NCBI GenBank assembly: GCA_000231825.2
Contig: JH720364.1
Span: forward strand, 238,189 to 302,188
Source: Tetrahymena elliotti 4EA
Taxonomy: Eukaryota > Ciliophora > Oligohymenophorea > Hymenostomatida > Tetrahymenidae
Direction: 5' to 3'
Length of the DNA: 64,000 nucleotides
The notes beneath the pieces were generated by a model. The model was not told where the DNA came from. It made no database searches and saw only the letters and a list, made by a program, of their open reading frames with translations. The position numbers were made by a program, and so were the translations under genes. The first letter of the stretch is position 1; every line of letters starts with the position of its first letter. Of this stretch, positions 14,052-25,502 are shown one piece after another.

Positions 14052-16495
14052 TCATTTTTTGGTTTTTAATCCTTTTTCTTTAGGATAATTATCTGAGTCA
14101 GCAGTGACTGAAGAACTATTATGAGAACTTTTTACCCCACTTTATGGTCTTTTAGAAGTAGCTGATTATCCTGGTTTAGAACTGGGGCGCTTTTTAGCAC
14201 TTTATTTTCTTGCTTAGGCAGCTGCTTTCTTTTTTCTTTGTTCAGGATCTATTTCATCTTCACGAATAGGTCCTTCTTCAGTGTAAACAAAGAATACATT
14301 GGGATGACCTTCCTCTTCTAATTTAAGAATTTCTTCAACATCTTCTTAAAACCTCATCTCTTATTCTTATGCTTTTCTTTCTTCTGAATTTCTAATTAAA
14401 TTACCAGCTAAGTGTAAGTAAGGATACATCCATTCATCTAACTCCTCATTATAAACTGCTCTTAACTGTTTTTAATTAATATGAAATTTAATTTTTAAAA
14501 ATAAAACTCAATTCAAATTTACTTATAATCTCTCTAACTCTTTTTCAGGAATGAAGTATTCAAGTATCAAATTCTTTAATTTGAGTTCTTTCTACAAGTC
14601 TCTGCGTCTTTCTTAAAGTTATTCTATTTCAGAACCATAGAAATCATCAAGTTCTCTGTTTTCTCCTTCTATTTATTTAAGCCTTCCAACCAATGCTTTA
14701 ATTCTTTTTGTTTTATCTTAGGCTTCTTCAGCTTAACTTCTATATTTTTAGTTGATTTCTAAAGCAAGATCTTCATTTTTTTTAATTTATTCGGCAATTT
14801 AACGGTCTCTGTCTTTTCTTTGTTATAATTCTTACTATGCTTTATTCAATTCTCTTTCTTTTTCAAGTGCTTTTTACATAATTTCATCTCCTTGTATAAC
14901 TTTCTCTTACATTTTTTATAATTTTTTGAGCAATTTTTCTTACTGTTCTCTCTACTTCTACTCTCTTTCTTCTTTATCCATGAGTTATTGTAAAAGTAAT
15001 TGTTTTTCCTTTTCTTGAAGCTTCTTATCTTCCTCAATTTTCTTAACTTCACTTTGATATTTCTTTTCAACTTCACTCTTTTCTTATTCTAATTTTTGCT
15101 AAAGCAATTTAACTTTTTCATCATCATTAACAGTGATTACTTTTTCAACCTTATTTTTAAAATGAATATAAATATTTCTTTCAAATAAAACTATTAAATA
15201 AATACTTGAATGACTTCAGCTTCCATAACCATGTTTCCATCTTTATCAACTGAACTAGCTAATTATTATTTCAACTTAGCAATTTCTTCTTGGAACTATC
15301 TAATCATAGCATCTTTAGGATCTTCATTAATTTTAGCATGATTTTGAATTGATTTAGCTCTATGAGCATATCTTAATGTTGAAATAGTTTCATCGTAGTT
15401 AAAATCAGCAGGACCTTTATTGTTTTAAAATATATTTTTAATCAAATTTTTGTAGAATTAATATTTATTAATCATGGAGAACAATTTCTTTAATCATGAA
15501 AAAAATTTAATTGAATTTATTGTTAATTAAGAATAATTACCAACGTTAGCAACCATAACAGTTTTAGTGTTACCACCAAGTGAATCCTAAAGAAGTCTTG
15601 TTAATTTTGAATCTCTATAAGGAACGTGTGTAGCTTTAGGATCAATAAGAGAAGAAATGACATTACCTAAAGTAGTTAAACTCTAGTTAATGTTAATAGC
15701 TTCTTTTAAACGAGAACCAGTTGCTTAAGTTTTACTTTAACGTTCAGAACCAGCAAGATCGACAAGATTTAACTTACCAACTCTAATGTGGCTTTCACCA
15801 TCAACAATATCACATCTTTCAATAGTAATTGAGAAAATAGAGTGAGAACGAGAGGAATCTTAGTTCATTTAAGTAGCTCCTACAGCACGATTTTCACGAC
15901 CATGCAATAACTTTTCTCTCAATTCTTCCTAATCTTAAATCATAAAAGTAGACAAATCTTTTACATAAACACCGCTGCCTGGTTTTTCTCTCAATTCCAA
16001 TTTCTTGATATTCTTCTAAAGTAAATCTCTAATTTCTTCATTATACAATTCAAGAAAACTAACTCTAACTAAAAACTGCACATTAGGAGTACCCTTAATT
16101 GAACGGAAAATATGATCAAATGTTCTTGGAATGATACCTCTTAAATGTTTAGGTTCATCTTTACCCTCCATAGTATGAGTTTTACCAGTACCAGTTTAAC
16201 CATATGCAAAAATAGTTCCATTATAACCTTCAAGAACACTTTCGACAATAGGATATGCAGTATTTTTGTAAACAGTTTCTTATTCAACTTCGGGTTCAAA
16301 TGTAGAATCAAAAGTAAATACTTTAGGAGGTTCACCTGTGTCTCCCTTAGGATTAGTAACAGAAATTTCACCTCTTGAAGAATTTACAAAAACAACTTAA
16401 GTTCTTCCATCTTCTTTTTCCTTAGAATTTAAAGGTCTGCATCTTACAACAACCTTAACACACTCTTCATTTTTATTCTTTTCTTATTTACTCAT
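14052..16495 (-). CDS. Kinesin-2 family heavy chain (KIN1/KIN2-like, intraflagellar transport motor)
   Basis: Start ATG is at 16495-16493 and TGA at 14054-14052; introns at 15415-15540, 15150-15205 and 14466-14522 leave 734 codons. The N-terminal motor domain is intact: P-loop [10 protein letters not shown] near residues 97-106, switch I NQDSSRSH, switch II DLAGSE, and an [13 protein letters not shown] segment restored exactly by splicing the first intron. The neck, with the [18 protein letters not shown] pattern, is characteristic of kinesin-2. A long Glu/Lys/Gln-rich coiled coil follows, then a basic Ser/Pro/Lys-rich tail. Family knowledge: kinesin-2 heterodimers carry IFT trains to the ciliary tip and are needed for cilium assembly. 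It is divergently paired with a degenerate kinesin at 17883. Which of the ciliate kinesin-2 paralogues this is cannot be settled by eye. Confidence 0.93.
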
Positions 16496-17882
16496 TTAAC
16501 TTAAAAAATATGCTCTTTATATGTGAATCTATTATAATTTCTAAGGCTATTCCCTATTTGTTTTTCTGATTAGACAACTTAAAGATTGTTGCTCTTTTAA
16601 TAGTTTTTATATTTGTTAATTGATTTATAAATATATTGTTTTTATCAAATTAATTTGAAATTTAAGATTTTAATTTAATAACTTAATATTTTTTCTTCAA
16701 AAATGAATGATAAACCAAACAAGTAATAAGTGACCCATGCTATTCATAGAAATATAAAACAAAAACTACTTATAAAGTAAAACTCATTTCAATTAAATTG
16801 AAAATAACTACTTTTATTTTCCTATTTAATTTTGAAATTATGTAAAAATTGATTTTTCTATATAAATTTCTAATAAAACTAAAGCGGCTTAGATTTTAAA
16901 ATAATTTAATCTAAAATATTGGATGAATAAAAAATTAAAATTTTATTCTACTTACTCTACTTAACGAGAGAGAGCTAGTTAGTTTATTTTAAAATGTTTA
17001 AAATTTTTTAATTTAAGATAAAAATGACAATAAATATCAATTAATTTTAACATTATTTAAATATTTTATTAAGTTAAATAATTTACAAAAAAATGATTAT
17101 ATTGAATAATTTTTTTACTTTTTTAAAATTTAATTAATTTCTTTTAATTCTTTAATAAATTAAAAACATTTTTTTTAAAAAAATTAATGAATTATTTAAG
17201 AAAATTATTTATTGTTTCTTGATAAAATTGATGTTTATTCTTTTTATTATTTTTTCAGCAATTAAAATAAATTTTTAAAAAGAAAAAGGTGAAACATTTA
17301 CTCTCGTTATCTCAAATTTAATTATTTTTTTACATTTATGTTAGATAATTTTAACAGATTTACAAATTGTCATTTTAAAGTAAAAGACCTTTCTTTAAGA
17401 TTAAGAAAAATAAGCAATTTAATAAATAAATCTATTATGTTATCGAACATATTTGATATTCAGTTTGATATATTGAGCAATAAAATTACAAAGATTTTAA
17501 TACGTTAATAAATTTCATCCAATAATTTAAAGAGTACTGAAAATTATTTTAAGTTTAAAAATTTAAATACTTTTCTCTTTTAATTTATGAGTGAGAAAAG
17601 CTACTTTATTTATCATGCGTGCTTTATTCAAAATACATACTATTAATCTTATAAATTGTAATCAAACAATATATAATATAGAAAATTAAATTCTTCTGAT
17701 GGGGGGGGGTATTTGATTGGGTTTGTAAATTTTTAATCAGATATTATTAGTTACTTTTAATTTTCTTTTTTTAAGGCTTTAACAGAAACTTTTTCTTCTT
17801 TTTGTGAATCGCATTCTGCGTTGAAAAAATATAATTAAATGAATAAAAAAAACAAATTAATTACAAAAAAACAACAATAAAA
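16496..17882. other. Divergent intergenic region between two kinesin-type genes
   Basis: About 1.4 kb, AT-rich, separating the 5' ends of the kinesin-2 gene (minus) and the kinesin-like gene (plus), so it should contain both promoters. It includes a run of nine G residues at 17701-17709. No protein-like frame was seen. Confidence 0.6.
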
Positions 17883-19083
17883 ATGCAATCTAATCCACAG
17901 ATAATTCATGATAACTCATTCTAAGTTGTAGTGAGATATTTACCTTTGCAATAAAATGATATAAATTTACCAGAAATACTAGAGATTGATTAGTAAAATA
18001 AAAAAATAACACTGATTGACCCAGATTAGCCTTTAGAAAAACAGAAAAAAATATTTAGTTTTGATAGAATTTATGGTTTATAGGAAACCTAATAGACAAT
18101 TTATGGAGAAAATGTTGAGCCTTTAGTACAGAGTGTACTATAAGGTTTCAATGGTACTCTTCTTGTTTATTGTGAATATTAAAGAACAAAAGACTATACT
18201 GTCCTAGGTGACTAGAGCAATGAAGAATAAATTGGAATCATCCCAAGAATTTGCTAACAGATTTTTTAACATGTTCAATCTCATTAACAAGTCGAATTTA
18301 TCATCAAGCTTTCTTCTTGTGAAATTTTAAATGAAAATATTTGTGATTTACTTCAAACAAAAAATAAAAATTTAAATTTAAGGGAAAACAAAAACTAATA
18401 AATATTTGTTGAAAACCTTTCTAGTGTAGTTGTTTCAACCGAAGAAGAGATTATAAAATAAATTTAATAAGCTAGATTTAACTCTTGTATCAGCTCAACA
18501 ACAATGAATAGCTCTTATGTAAAAGGTCACACAATTCATTAAATAAAGATTTAATAATATGATCAAACTGATCCAGAGAATTGTTTAAATGAAAGTATTT
18601 TAAATATTGTAATATTGGCTGGCGCAGAAAGAATAAAATATTATGGATGTACTGGAAAAAACTTAGCTGAAGTTATCTTAACTAACAAAAGTTTGCTAAC
18701 ATTAGAAAAAGTAACCACTGCTCTTTCTAAACCTCATACAAAACACATTCCATATAGAGAATCTTAACTTACTAGAATTCTATAAAATTCTTTAGGGGGA
18801 AACTGTAAAACGGTATTGCTAACAGTCATATGTAAATTTATACTATTTTATTAATTTATCTACTTTTATTAGTAATTTAATTAATTTAAAAGCTAAAGAG
18901 AGATACGATATTTCATTACAAGCTTTAAATTTTGCAAAAAGGGCAAAAAAAATCAACAATAAACCAAACTTAAATAAAATTAAAGATAAATCTGCTATTT
19001 AGTCATTTAGAGAAGAATACCAATCTATTACCTCAAGCAGAAGATCTTCAGTCTCTAATCTTTCAAATATTTAAGATCGGTGA
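17883..19083 (+). CDS. Kinesin-like head-only protein with degenerate nucleotide-binding motifs (pseudokinesin)
   Basis: Exons 17883-18831 and 18893-19083 (intron 18832-18892) encode 379 residues ending at TGA 19081. It aligns along the whole kinesin motor fold: VVVRYLPL at the start (normally VxVRxRPL), FSFDRIY, GFNGTLLVY, GIIPRI, LREN, HIPYRESQLTRILQNSLGG and ALNFAKRAKKI at the end. The three catalytic motifs are destroyed: the P-loop region near residue 96 reads CEYQRTKDYT instead of [10 protein letters not shown], switch I reads MNSSYVKGH instead of NxxSSRSH, and switch II reads ILAGAE instead of DLAGSE. There is no coiled coil or tail; the protein stops after a short Ser/Arg-rich end. 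The frame is clean, so it is a selected pseudoenzyme rather than a pseudogene. It may bind microtubules or a kinesin partner without ATPase activity (inference). Confidence 0.85.
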
Positions 19084-20027
19084 TAAGAAAGTAATTAATT
19101 AACTCTAATCTAATAATCAAATACTATTTATCCTTTCTTTATGTTATGTTTATTATTGAAGTTAATCATTATTTTGTAAAATAAAAGTAAATTTATTATT
19201 TTTTCTTTTGTTTATGAAAAAAATTGAAATAATAATACTACATCTTTCAGTAATGATATATAAATATCAAGAAAAAATAAATAATCATTCTATCAAAATT
19301 TTTTTTCAATTCTGTGTTTTAACTTAATTTATAACTATGATCTCCTCCTTTAAAGATAAGATATCAAAGAAAAATCTAAATAATTTATTTTAATAAAAAA
19401 TAATTAAAAATTCAAGTTGCAAATTTTTATTATAATTTTTGATAACTATTTCTTACAAACTAATTTTTTTATAATGTAGTAATTAAAAAAATTTTTGAAT
19501 TTAGCTTGGTTAAGAAGTTTTTATTTGAATTTAAATATATTTCAGTTTTAAACTTAAATGATTCTTTCAAAAAAAATTATCGTTTGTGAAAATTAATTTA
19601 AGACAAATAAATTATCTAAAATTAGAAAAATATTTTTTTCATCAATGAAAATATTGCTATTTTTAAAGCAAAATACCATAAATTAATTGTGATATTTTTT
19701 TAATTATGCAATTTATAAATTATTTCAGAATATAAAATACTAATAATTTAAAATTCTTCTATTATTATTGCTATTTTTTGGTAGAAAGATAGAAATTAGA
19801 AGGAGGTTTGCTAATTTAGTGCCTTTTATTAGTTATTATCGGAAAAAATTTGAGTTATTTTAATTTCTTTTTTAATTGTTCTAACTATTTCTAAATTACA
19901 AAAAATTAATTTACTATTTTAGAATTACTAATCTTGTTTTACTTATTATGCATAAATAATTAATTTATTTGTAAGAAAGTAGAAGTTTTTTATTATTATA
20001 AGAAAATAAATAATTAAATAAAATAAT
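19084..20027. other. AT-rich spacer
   Basis: About 940 bases between the kinesin-like gene and the K+ channel gene, both on the plus strand. Nothing beyond A/T-rich sequence was recognised. Confidence 0.6.
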
Positions 20028-23000
20028 ATGATAAACTAAATCAATTAGTTTTAGCAATTCTAAATCATGTAAGAAAATATCTAGCAGCAATAAAATAATG
20101 AATAAACTGATACTGCCAATTTACCTAATGATATAAAAAGTGGTGGTGATTTAATGTAAGGATTTAAGCAAGATCATTTTTCAAGTGTTAATAGATTAGT
20201 CAAAGATAAAGAAAAAATGAGTAAATATATTTAAAAATATACTTAAATCTACAAAATTAAAATAATATTTTATTAAATTTAGAGGCACTAGTAAATAAAC
20301 AAGACCAAAATTTGCCTAGTATTTATGAAAAAAATATATTTTCACCTTTTTTACGAGCATGTAAATTCATAAAAAGAATTCCTTTTTTATTTATACAAAA
20401 AATGTTTAAAAATCAAAAGGTGAAGAAGAGAACTTAAATACTGAATTTTAATTTAAAAAACTTGATCAACAAAAAGGTAAGTTTTTGTAAATATAACTAA
20501 AGCTATAATAAATTATGAATATTAAAGAAGAAGGAAGTGAAAAAGATTAAAGATAATTAGAAACTCTAGGTGCTTAAGAAGATGAATAGATGTTGCGAAA
20601 AAATACTTTTTCAGAAAACTAAATTAGTAAAAAAATACAATACTAAAAGACTTAAACCCTACAGTCATAAGAGGATTAGGATAGTTTTGGGTTATCTTAG
20701 TAGAATTAGCTTGAAAATTAGGGATAAAAAAATGTTTAAGACTCAAAGATAATAGATATTAGCAACTAAAATTAGTAGAAGTAGTCATATGCTTCTTATA
20801 ATATTAGTTAATTGACTGATAAAATAAAGAATTCAATTATCAAAAATAGAAAAATATTGTAAGTATCTCCAAATTTTTAGTAAGAAAGCAAAAGTAAAAG
20901 AAATACAATGTTTAATTGGCCTTTGTTAGATCTAAAATAGTAGAAAATAAACCAAAAATTTAAAAAATGGAATGTTGCAGTAAATTTATCAACAATTTTA
21001 AATGTTAAGCAGAAATTGAAAAGTTTTATTTCTTAAAAATTTTCAAAAGTGAGCTAGTATGAGCTCAATTTAATAGGAGATGCTTCTTATATCACAGAAA
21101 GAAAAAACTAATTAGATATAGACAATAATTTTAAGTTTTTGATTGATTTAATTTCTTTTAAGTTTCATCCAGAATCTATTACTTTGATTGTTTCGAAGTT
21201 AATAACACTTATTGTAACAACTATGAATATAATATTAATCCCTATGTTCATCTCTTTCAGATTCTCTTTTAACTAGATTTTTAAACTCTTATATGTATTG
21301 TCTTTGATAGTGTTTTTCACTAGGATGCTAATAAGGTTTAGAACAGCAATTTATGATAAAGGAGAAATTATTTATTCTACCAAATTTATTGCAAAAAAGT
21401 AAGAAATATTAAAATTTTATAATTAAATTTAATTATTGTGTATGAAAAATTAATTAGATATATCAAAGATGCATTTATTTTGGATGTTATTAGCTTGACA
21501 GGTTACTTACTAGGGATTTATTTTAATTATTTTTTCCTTTTTGCTCTGCTTAGAATAACTAATATAAAAAGATTAATAGATGATATCAATAATCGTTTTT
21601 ACCTTACAGAAAAGTATTACAAGTTTTGGGTTTTAACAAAATTATTTGCCATGATAATATTAATGAATCATTTTTTTGCCTGCTTCTTTCATTATATTGG
21701 TAATACTTTTGAAAAAGATCCTATTGATACTTGGATCAAATCCTAAGGCTTAGAAGATAGTGATTGGGTTTAAAGATATACTAATGCACTTTATTTTTCT
21801 TTTATAACTTGCATAACTATAGGATATGGAGATATTTCACCTAAAAATGATTATGAAAGATTTAGTGTGATAATATTTAGCTGTCTTTCAACAGTTTGCT
21901 TTTCCTATTCTGTAAATACTATAGGAAGTATCCTTCAAGATTATCAAAATAAATATTAAAAATACATGTAAAGTCATTCTATTTCATTTTTAAGATTATT
22001 AAAATAATTTTATTTTACAAACATTGTTAAAGATAAATGAGATACAATGCAATAAAATTCATGAGTAATAGGAAAATCAATAAAGAATTATAAATGAGAG
22101 CTTTGAAATATATTGAATACATTTAAACAATAGAAGAAGATAGTCCAGAAAATGGTCTTTCTGTTGTTAATTAGATGTCTAATCAGCTTAAATTTGATAT
22201 TTTTTCTGATTTTTATGGTAAAATACTCTCTTCTCACAAATACTTTGCATTAAATTACAGCAAAGATACTATTAATAAGTTATCTTCTAGAGTACAAGAA
22301 AAGCTTTTTGTACCTGGTGAAGTAATTTTTGAGTAAGGAGAGCAGGATATGAGACTATTTTATCTTATTAAAGGCGAGTGCGAGTATTATTTATAAAATA
22401 AAGGAGGAAGTAAGCACTCGTCAATTTAATCTATTGCTTTCAAAAATGTAACACATTTAATTTTTTATAAGTTCATTAGTGATTTTATTCAAAAAAATAT
22501 GTTCCTATTAAGCCACAATCCTCTCCTTGCCCCCATGAATTTAATTACTTTTTAAACTTTTTTAAAAAATTGGAAAAATATGATAAAAGATATTTAAATT
22601 CAAAATATTTAAAAATTAAAGTAAATTATCAAAAATTATTTTTAAGTCCTATGAAAATTATTTGAACAAAGTGGAAATATTTTGAGTTGGAAAAATTTTT
22701 GTTTATTTTTAATGAAATGCGTTTTATCAATTTATTGAAATAAAAATAATTTATATTAGCAACAAGACTTTTTTGGATATAAAGGATTTATTTCAGGTAT
22801 ACCAAGAGAAATGAGCTGTAGATCAACTAATATATCTCATGTATTTTTTATTTCTAGAGATGATTTAATTAGCGTTTTAAAAGAAGATCCTTTAGATTAT
22901 GTATTATTTAATCTTTTTTAACTATTTTTTTCTAAAATATTTTTAAATATTTACAGGAATAGTTTTGTAAAGTTAGAGACCAATACTAGTTTTATTCTAG

Positions 23001-24788
23001 TTCTTTAGGAGAATAATGTTTTACTTGTAAAAGTTATAAACATACTATGATGCAATGTCCTAAAATTCATTTTAGTAAAAATAGGCAGCTACTAGTTCAT
23101 AAATATAACTACAGTATAGATTAAAAAAGATAATTTTAAAAACGAAAATATTAAAAATATGCAACAGTATTAAATATGGATTTAATTTCTTTTTGTGCTA
23201 AAAAAATGAGAAAAAATATTACAAGTTTATTATAAAAATAAAAAAATGATGCAATGTTAACTAAGGTTAATGTAAACTATTAAGAATGTCTCTTACCAGA
23301 TAAATTATATTCAAAATAATATCCATATGTAAATAGCATTAAAAAAATGTATCTAAATTACTTTTATTTAAATAGATAAAATTTGAAGGTTAAGGCTTTA
23401 AGGAAGTTAAATTATATAATAATTCAGATTAGGATAGTGACTCAGTTTATAGTTATTCAGATGACAGCAGTGATAGTTAATCATAGTAGCCAAGTTAGTA
23501 AGCTATAAACGAAGACTAATTAAATGAAGATTTAGAAGATGATAGAAACTCAGATGATTTTAATCTTTACAACTAAAATTAGCTTTATTTACAAAATTCG
23601 AAAAAAAGCAGCTATGATTAAGATTCCAAGTAAGAATTGACAAATAATAAAGAAAAATTTTAATAAGTAAAAATTAGAAAAATTAATAATCTAATAGAGG
23701 ATAAAAAATCAAAATATTCTCCAACAAATATAAAATCTCAAAGTCCAGATCGTAAAAAAGGTGGATTGAAAAATTCATAAGAGAAATAAAAAGAAGTTTA
23801 GAATAGCTAAAAAAAAATATTATTTACTAATTTGGGAGAAATAGAAGGATAAGAATTTTAGATAAAATAAATAGATTCATAATATAATATCAATTCTTTA
23901 CAAGATTTAGAGAAATAATAAAATAGTAATTCAAAACAAATTACTTTTTCTGATCCTAATTCTTTAGTATGCCTCTCTAAAAAGTCATCAAATAAGACAC
24001 CATTAAATGAAAAAATTAAAAAGAAAAAATCTCTGTAGAGACATCGCACTGAGTTCAATATAGATATTTAGACTATTTAAGATTTGGCTTTTTCTTAGAG
24101 CAAGAAATAACTCAAATAAAAAGTTATTGATGGATATAATAGAAGTGATTATTCAGGTAATACTTCTTTACTTACTTCAAAAAAATTACTCAGTTAAACT
24201 TCTAGCCAGAAGATTTAAGAGAAATTTGGTTAAATGCCAAATTTTAGAAAATTCAAAACAGCTAAGTCTATGAATGTATTGTTCAAATAAAATACAAATA
24301 AAGACATACCAAAAAACAGTGATGATTTCAATGAATAGCATTATTATTTTAGCCATAAAAGAGTTTATAATATTATTGAGAAACAAAATTAATTAATGCA
24401 TTCTATGTTTTAAGCTGTTCGATAAATTTAAGAAAGTAACAAAAATGCCCCATAAATAGAAAATATGTTTAATAGTCAAAAAGAAGGATAGCAAATATAA
24501 ATGCAAATAGATTCTAAGAATCCAAAGCAAATTGAATCTGATTTATATTATTTTGATTTCGACAACATGAAAGAATTCAAAAAGTACTTCCCTTATAACA
24601 ATGCTTCTTATGTCTGCCAAATTCTTAAATAAAAATAAAATTAATAATAATAATAATAATAAAATTCTAATCAAAAGATTGGCCTATTAAGGAAAAAATC
24701 TATGAAGGTTTTTTAAGCATAGACTTCTCTCTAGCTAAAATTTAAATCAGAGTTTTTCAAAACTCAAAAGTAGCCAGATTTAGAATGA
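20028..24788 (+). CDS. Cyclic-nucleotide-regulated (CNG/HCN/EAG-type) K+ channel subunit
   Basis: Eight exons with introns 20221-20282, 20487-20527, 21399-21457, 21968-22041, 22448-22759, 22901-22956 and 23329-23375 give 1369 residues. After a Gln-rich N-terminus come transmembrane segments S1-S6 (from about base 21170 to 21950). The pore has the selectivity filter TIGYGD near residues 543-548, so it is K+ selective by family rule. The S4 region is poor in positive charges. A C-linker follows (KFMSNRKINKELQMR pattern), then a cyclic-nucleotide-binding domain with PGEVIFEQGE and a core GFISGIPRE segment. Directly after it is a C-x2-C-x4-H-x4-C element that resembles a zinc knuckle. The last 450 residues are Ser/Lys/Gln-rich, without domains, and contain a run of glutamines near 24643. 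Ciliates use large families of such channels to control membrane potential and ciliary beating; the ligand (cAMP or cGMP) is not evident. Start and first two introns are moderately certain. Confidence 0.9.
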
Positions 24789-25502
24789 GTATAAAGGATA
24801 TAAAAAATTAATTATCTTGTTCGAAAATACATTTATTCTTTTTTTATTATTCAAGATTCAAAGCTGACAGATCAGAGCATTTAACTAAATCATTTTTTTC
24901 AAAAGAAATTGTTGAAAATATAATAAAAAAAATGAATCTGAATAGAGGCATTATTGTTTTTTTGTTAATAAAAATTAGAATTTAAATTTCTAATATGAGG
25001 AGGAAAAAAGATCAAATAACAAATAAATTAAATATTATCGGATTATATTAGTTTTTTAGTTATTTAAGATTTTGTAATTAAATCTGTCTATTTTCAATAA
25101 TATTGTTGTAATTACTAATTTAATAAAGTGTTTAGTTTTTTTTGAAAGAATTAATTGAATTTTAACATGCATTTTGGTTACTATTGTATGTTTTAATTTA
25201 TTGGATTTAAACAGATAATAAATAAAAGAGCAAAAAAATGTAAGTGACAAAAGAATTATTACTTTAATGTTGCAGATTGTTTGTTTGATTAATTAGTTGT
25301 TTTGAATTATTTTAACAAATTCTTTCAAATTTAAAGCGTCTAATAAAATACTAATATATTTATTCTTTTAGATGATTATTATTAAATCTTTTTACATTCT
25401 TTCCATACACTTTAAAAGTATCTATCAGTTTTTCATTTTTAAATAAAGAAATAAAATAACAAAAAAAATCAAGACACCCAGACATATAAAAATCGCGTTT
25501 AG
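24789..25502. other. AT-rich spacer and 5' flank of the first alpha-kinase gene
   Basis: About 700 bases without coding potential. It contains a 15-mer at 25331-25345 that recurs at almost the same distance upstream of the second alpha-kinase gene. Confidence 0.6.
25331..25345 (+). promoter_or_regulatory. 15-mer shared by the 5' flanks of both alpha-kinase genes (copy 1)
   Basis: TTAAAGCGTCTAATA lies 172 bases before the start codon of the first alpha-kinase gene. The identical word is at 29224-29238, 169 bases before the second gene. It is either leftover homology from the duplication or a retained promoter/UTR element. Confidence 0.4.

Noticed and set aside
17701..17709. G-run as telomere or added telomeric repeat
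   Set aside because: There is no TTGGGG or similar repeat beside it and coding genes continue on both sides.
20570..20752. Lys/Arg-rich frame inside the K+ channel gene
   Set aside because: It is the +1 frame of the Gln-rich N-terminal exon; the true frame is fixed by continuity with the transmembrane region.
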